This document shows positions 58,255-64,000 of a stretch of 64,000 nt of DNA, piece after piece (within the stretch, counting starts at the first letter, position 1; each line of letters begins with the position of its first letter). The notes beneath the pieces are model-generated. The model worked only from the letters and a program-made list of their open reading frames with translations, was not told where the DNA came from and ran no database searches. The stretch covers positions 20,423,630 to 20,487,629 of the forward strand of contig NC_080722.1 in assembly GCF_019097595.1 (NCBI RefSeq), given 5' to 3'. The position numbers and the translations under genes were made by a program. Origin of the DNA: Hemibagrus wyckioides (Eukaryota; Chordata; Actinopteri; Siluriformes; Bagridae).

Positions 58255-60268
58255 GGACAGAATTGAAACTGAAAGTTAAAACAATCAAGTAAAGATAGCG
58301 AGAAACAGGAGGGGAGAGAGAAGGAGAGAAGGAATGAAGGGGGCTTAAGAAACAATTTTTCAGTTAAGCTGTAAATAAAATGTTTTGTTCTGTTTCTTTT
58401 TTTAATCAGGATTCTATGAAACCGTGTTCCACTTCTTTACCACCAGAGGTTAAGAATAAGCAACAATCCTGCCTACATCTAACTGTCTAACTTTAATTAT
58501 TTCTTTTTGCATGTTTATCTTAGTATCTCAAAGTAATTGCAAATGAATCTAAATTCATTCTGTGTGTGTGTGTGTGATGATGATGATGATGATGATTTTG
58601 TGATTGTTCCTCAGTAAAAATCAGCAATGAAAGTTGTGAGATAAAGTGAGTATTATAATGATAAAAATCCAAATTACATAGAATAACCAAATTATTATAA
58701 ATGATATTGATGATTATTTCAATATATTACATGAGGCTCTAGTTCTGATCTGTCTGTCTATTTATTAAGAATAAAACCTTTTGTTTTCTTACAGAACTGC
58801 TCCATCAACAAACCCAGAAAGGACAGAAGGCCAGAAGAATAAAGTTGAATGGAATTTCATCAATGTAAATAATTATACAGTCTGTATTAAGATGTCTGAT
58901 AAAGAGGTTTTAGATCATATTAAACAGAATTCTAAAAAAAACATTGAATTATAGAAAAGATTTAAAAGATACATTTTTGCTAATTAAAGAAATTAAAGAA
59001 AGGAATAATATTTCTGAAGTTTGGATATACACAACGAATAGTCCTTGTTTAGGTAGAAAATCTCATCTTCCCTGTATGTTTAATTTAATTAATTTAGTAA
59101 TAAGTCATCAGATTAAAATGAATATTGTCTTCTTAAATTATTATATCTTTAACAAAAACTTGTATCATTTTATTCAAAATCTGGAAGATGATGAAATGAG
59201 AGACTGGAATTCTGACCATAAATTTCAGGTTCAGTTCAATATAACAGAATTCATATATAATTGTGAATAAAATGAGAAAATAAAAGACAATAACTTAATT
59301 ACAGCAGCCTATAATATTATAATGAACATTCTTTCTAAATATTCAGGCTTAGAATTCAGGCTTTGTGATTTATTGTTTCTTTAATATTTCCTGTTTCTAG
59401 TTTTTAACACACACACACACACACACACAAGTTATATATATATATATATATATATTTGGTAGCATAAACCAAAGTTTCCAAAGTTCCAGAATCATGAATC
59501 ATGACTTTGATAGAGAAAAAAAGATTGCTTTCTTTTGAGCTATGATAAATATTCTTCAAACTCTGTTTTTAATTTTTTATCACATTTAGGAATACGTTTG
59601 CTTCACCAGTCTGAATAAAAAGAATGCATTTGATAAGTCCAACAATAGATGACGCAATTTAGTAACACTTACTAAATACTAGAATACTAGAGTACTAGAA
59701 TTTTAAAAAGTCATTCGAGGCACAAGCTTCGACCGATATTAAAATTATATAATTACATTGTCCTAAAATTCCTTTATGACATTGCCACTGAAAATAATAC
59801 AAGAAGGATGCTTAAACAGGGAAATGACATTTAATTGTGTAATCTCAGAGACCTTAAGTGTACTTGAATTTCAATCTAAATTCATTCATCAGAAAAGATC
59901 TCTGCAGCTATGTATGAATCATAAATGCACACAACTGTACAATAAATCTAGGTTAGAAATCAAACATGTGCATGGAACTGACTGCATGTTTTCCACTCTG
60001 AACATTAGTTAACTAATTTATATCAGTAATTTTTGCAACAGATTAAATGACCTTAAAAGGCAAGAGAAAAGAAAACTGTGTGATAGTTAATGTGCATGGG
60101 GAGTTATAGTTAATGGGGAAATCCGAGTTCTCAGGATTTTCAATATGCCAACAGACCAAAGCAGGAGTTTTTTGGATTCCACAAGGGAAAGTCTTTAGAG
60201 GCCAGCCATATTGTCTGTCCCAGGTGAATTGTGGGGTTCCAGGGCTCATTGCCAGATCCAGTGACATA
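58255..60268. repeat. Segmental duplication block B2 (partner of 3381-6132)
   Basis: It starts with AAGGACAGAATTGAAA-type sequence inside the former intron 1 of gene I and runs to the same 3' flank as copy A, ending at 60268. Internal deletions relative to copy A fall in deaminase exon 3 (two) and in the microsatellites. Confidence 0.9.
58388..59363 (+). pseudogene. Deaminase-family copy IV, active site deleted
   Basis: Exon-2-like (about 58411-58450, donor lost) and exon-3-like (from 58800, acceptor TTCTTACAG kept) sequence nearly identical to gene I. Exon 3 has lost about 170 bases between the KTSN-type helix and KEIKERNN, including the RHSED block; the join also shifts the frame. The stretch 58944-59270 keeps the later NSPCLGRKSHLPCM motif. 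A second deletion of about 500 bases removes the C-terminus including the tandem duplication. Exon 1 and the promoter are absent. Clearly non-functional. Confidence 0.9.
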
Positions 60269-61575
60269 TGAACAGAACACAGTTTTGATTTTTTTATTTT
60301 AAATAAATTATTAATATAAAAATAAGTTGAAGTATTTCACTTCTGCAACATTTCATGTATGCATTTAAACTCCTGAGCGGTTATAGACTTGGAGGAAACC
60401 ACTGGCTGCCCACTGTCATGACCAGGAACATGGTGAGATTCTAAACTCTTTAAACTCCAAGAAGTAAACCATTTTTTTTGTATTTTAAAGATTGTAATTT
60501 TTGTTTTTTTGGCTTTTTTTGGACAGTGGCAGTAAAAACACAGTGGAGTGAGATGGGATGATTTGCAGCAAAGGGCCTAAGCTGGAACTGAAGCTTGACT
60601 GCCTGAAGAACAGTATGTGGTACGCGTTCTACCAGGTGAGGCACTTGATTAGCCATTTATTTATTTAATATAGCCATTTGTTTGTAGTTCACAACCTACA
60701 CAGAAATGCTTGAGATGATTTTACTTTCAATTAAGGCAATATATTTCTTACTGTCTTTGTTGCTGTCATCTGCCAGCAGTTGTTCTTGAAATGGACCTCA
60801 TCAATCTCTTTCCTGTTCTACAAATCCCCCCTTTTGATCAGACGCTGGTCTTGTCCAGGATAAATATTGGTAAGTGGTTGTACATTTGACTGGTTACTGG
60901 TCAGTGTTGTAGTAAATTTGATTATTGATTGCTTCAATGGAGGCAACTGTGTTTAGACTTCATGTCAACAGACATAAAATAAATGCTTATGAAATGTTTC
61001 TGAAATGAGAACTTTCTCCTTGTGACCATCAGTTATAAAAATAACCTGCAAAGCTATATTAATAATTTAATTAATTAATAAATATTGCCTTCGTTAATGT
61101 ATAATTCATTGGAGCAAAGTTTAACATATTTGAACCACTTATTGAACAACTAGAAGGCTGTTTATCTCTCTGTAGGCATCATGGTCAAACACTGCATCAA
61201 TCTAACATGTGCTTTGTGTACTGTATGTTTTCTGGCTGCAGAGAGGATCAGATCAGCCCACACTGGACAACATGCAAGTCCTCAAGCTGAACTAGTGACC
61301 GTAAAGGCTGTAGCTTCCAGTTTCTCGAACATCATGTCACCATTGTCCCATGTCTTCACACAAGTCTGGACTCAGTGACTTATTCCTCTTGTTCAACCAG
61401 GGCAAGTAAGCCCTGATACATAATGTTTGTTTATTTCACCATGGATTATCCATCATATGGACATGTGCTGTTTTGTCAAGATTTCATTACTAATTTGGGA
61501 GTATTGGACAAGGTATTTGATCAATTCAAAATGTTTTTAATTTTAATTTTAATACTTTTGTGCCTTGGTTTACAA
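60269..61575. other. Copy-B-specific interval, no gene identified
   Basis: Unrelated to the copy-A interval 6133-9707. A few splice-like signals and short frames (60450-60656, 61181-61378) exist, but no domain. GTTTTCTGGCTGCAGAGAGG near 61227 looks like an acceptor, without a credible partner exon. Confidence 0.5.
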
Positions 61576-63976
61576 TGGACCTTATTCACGTAGTAATTAA
61601 TCATAAAAAGTTGTTGACAGTAAAATCTAGGCAAACCAACTGTAATGCATTATGTGTTGTACTGTATTTTTTACGGTAAAATTCTGGCAACCACAGCTGC
61701 CAGTAATTTACCGTAAATTTGAACTTTACAATAAAATACCATAATATGATACATGGTTGTGTTGTGGTTTTTATCTGAGAAAGACTGTAATTAGGTTTAC
61801 AGTATATTTGTTATTTTACAGTAGTTTCCCGTAAACAGGTTTACATTCTGTCTGTTTTTTTAACAGTCATTTGTTGTAAATAAAGAACCGTTCTCAACTG
61901 TGAAATTTACGGTTGCTAATAAAGCATACCGTAAAATGGTGAACAGTGTCACCATACAATTTACGGTAAAATTCTGGCAACCCAGCTGCCAGTATTTTAC
62001 CGTAAAATCTACAGATTTTTTTTTTTTACAGTGTAGGACTGTTTGTTTATATGTCTGTTGTTTTCTTATGTTGTTTCTTATGTAAAGCTGCTTTGAGACA
62101 ATGCTCTTTGTTAAAAGTGCAATACAAATAAAACTGAATTAAAAATTGAACTTGCTGAAGGCAAAACACCCAAAGAATTAGGATTTGGATGCAGAAAACA
62201 TCAATATAGCAAGTGTGGGTAGGAGTAGGTCCTAAATGTTGTAACTGTGGAGATAAGCATAGATATAAGCATATAAGGATCCATACACATGAGGTTTATT
62301 AAAAGAAAAAAGTCAGAATAGTTAAAACACAAACCTGAAATGTGGTCAAGTGTGTAGTCAAAAAAAGGCAGAGACACAAAAACATACTGTTAGATCAGAA
62401 TTAACATCTAAACCATAGAGGCGACGCAAAGGGATTTCTTACATAAATAAAAACAAGGCGAGGCAAAACGATCCTAAACTAAATTTTATTCTGAAAGTCA
62501 CAAGGATGCAATCAAACTGTACAGCTTTACAAAAATACAGATATAAATATATAACACTGTAGAATATTAATGAGGAAATCCAACATCCAGTTCAACAAGA
62601 CACTCAGATCTGTACATTTTCTAACATGATAACATATGCAGTGAGGTGGCTAACAGGTGAGTAAGCCATGCTATTGAAGGTCACCAGGGCTGGAAAGTGA
62701 TGAATTCCAAAGAGTCTTGTTTCTGTAATCCCACAGTTTTTGCTCAAAATTGTGCGTTATCAAATTAAAGCTTAGAATAGGTGTAGGTTTAACATTTATG
62801 TGTTGTAACTGTGCTTATTTCCTTCAAGTGTACTTGTAACATTGTTCAAAGTTATCCATGTCGATGGTGATGGTGATGGTGTGTGTGTGTGTGTGTGTGT
62901 GTGGTCAGTGGAGGACTGGGACAATAATTCAGGCCTGGAATTTGACTCCATCCCTTTGCTGCTGCCGTCACCGCCACCCTATTCATTTAATCCACAAGAC
63001 TGCTAATCTTAGGCTACCCCTATTAGAACAGGTAGAATACCAGACGAATTATAAATGAATAAACAGGCCTAAATGAACCCTCAACAACTCACTAGAAATA
63101 CACCATCTATACTACCACAACACAGACAGAAATATAATTGGCTTACATTAAAAAAAAGGGATAATACGAGATACACATTCAAATGTTGAAATATATATTT
63201 CATGTATTTCCAGTGATCAAGTACAGTATATCAAAAATATCAGAAACACAAACACAAACTTAACAAATGCTATGACAGTGTAAGTAACAGATAACAATGT
63301 TCACTCAATGGCATAAGAACAGACCAGTAAGAGTAAACAGTAAGTAATTAGACCACTTACACTAGTACTATCTATTCTATCTACTTTTTATTCTATTTAT
63401 TTCTTATAAAAACATGCTGCATGTACTGCGTTAGAAATCGGTCTGTAATTTGATCATTCATTAGGGTCTAGTTTCGGTTTCTTAAGAAGAGGCTTAATAA
63501 CAGCCAACTTGAGAGGTTTAGGGACGTGACCTAAATATATCGAGGAACTAATAATGAATTAATAATGTTGAGAAGAGGCTCTCCAGTTGTATGTATCATG
63601 TCTTTCAGCAATCTAACTGGAATTGGATCTAACAAACACGTTGTTGATTTAGCCGTGGTCATAAGTTTATCTAGCTCTTCCTGTCCTATACCTGTAAAGC
63701 ATTGTAGCTCTAGATGTGGAGCTTTAGGCGGGACTGGATCACAGGATGGTGTCAAAGGTTCAACATCCAATATTTTGTTTCTGATACTATCAATTTTTTC
63801 GGTGAAGAAATTCATAAAGTCCTCACTACTAAACTGTGATGGAGTACTCTTTTCAGATATCTGATGTTTTGCTACTCTAGCCACTGTACTAAATAAGAAT
63901 CTGGAATTGTTTTGGGACCTGTCCAGGGTGTACCCCTGCCTTTCACCCTATGTGCTCTGGGATAGGCTCCAACAGA
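61576..63976. repeat. Segmental duplication block B3 (partner of 9708-11562 plus 17047-17577)
   Basis: Colinear with copy A on both sides of the L1-like insertion, with the empty insertion site at 63442-63455. Within it, 61620-62033 is the palindrome-rich repeat that keeps ATTTTACCGTAAAATCTAC, lost in copy A. Confidence 0.93.
63442..63913 (-). pseudogene. L2-like LINE remnant, copy B
   Basis: Minus-strand frame with FMNFFTEKIDSIRNKI and LDPIPVRLLKDMIHTTG is nearly identical to the copy-A remnant (17047-17515), then LAVIKPLLKKP up to the point equivalent to the L1-like insertion. It is a duplicated dead fragment. Confidence 0.85.
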
Positions 63977-64000
63977 TCCCCGTGACCCTAATTAGGAGTA
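63914..64000 (+). mobile_element. SINE 3' part, running off the window
   Basis: GACCTGTCCAGGGTGTACCC through GATAGGCTCCAACAGATCCC and GTGACCCTAATTAGG. It extends further into the SINE tail than the copy-A counterpart at 17516-17577, so the two copies diverge here. Confidence 0.75.

Noticed and set aside
1..64000. tRNA, rRNA and CRISPR features
   Set aside because: No full tRNA cloverleaf (only SINE heads), no rRNA similarity and no regularly spaced direct repeats with unique spacers.

Overview
The window reads as nuclear DNA of a teleost fish, probably an otophysan such as a catfish. Its genes are multi-exon with GT/AG introns, microsatellites are very dense, and Tc1-like DNA transposons, L1-like and L2-like LINEs, tRNA-type SINEs and Ty3/gypsy remnants are all present. 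There is no bacterial-style operon, CRISPR array or rRNA gene. The fish call rests on gene families and repeat content; I could not run a search.

Layout. Positions 1-11562 plus 17047-17577 form copy A of a segmental duplication, and 53589-64000 forms copy B; both seem to run past the window edges. Each copy carries members of a small family of cytidine-deaminase-like genes: complete gene I (3117-5186) in A, complete gene III (55672-57835) and decayed copy IV (58388-59363) in B. A further C-terminal fragment, copy II, lies just outside B at 49310-49862. A 5.5-kb L1-like element (11563-17032) sits in copy A, and copy B keeps the empty target site. Next comes a nest of LINE, SINE and Ty3/gypsy debris (17047-19920).

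The single-copy middle holds two host genes on the plus strand. The first, 22432-30466, is an eIF4G-like translation factor of 17 inferred exons and about 965 residues. It has the eIF4E-binding motif, MIF4G and MA3 domains, three near-identical tandem exons, and no C-terminal W2 domain. The second, 34986-38182, has 17 inferred exons and encodes a 435-residue protein with one N-terminal membrane anchor that resembles mitoguardins. From 30.8 to 53.2 kb, mobile-element remains surround them: a 554-bp MITE, four Tc1-like copies (one at 44998-46245 with an uninterrupted transposase and both inverted repeats), SINEs, LINE tails and several minisatellites.

The most notable content is the deaminase-like family. 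Genes I and III share the same three-exon structure and identical splice phases, an N-terminal exon ending in a CPSPQE-type motif, and a terminal exon with H-S-E followed by S-P-C-x8-C, the expected zinc-site signature of the deaminase fold. Promoter-like modules of the family are scattered in both orientations, and copies II and IV are inactivated. This looks like a fast birth-and-death locus, as expected of immune or genome-defence genes; that role is inference.
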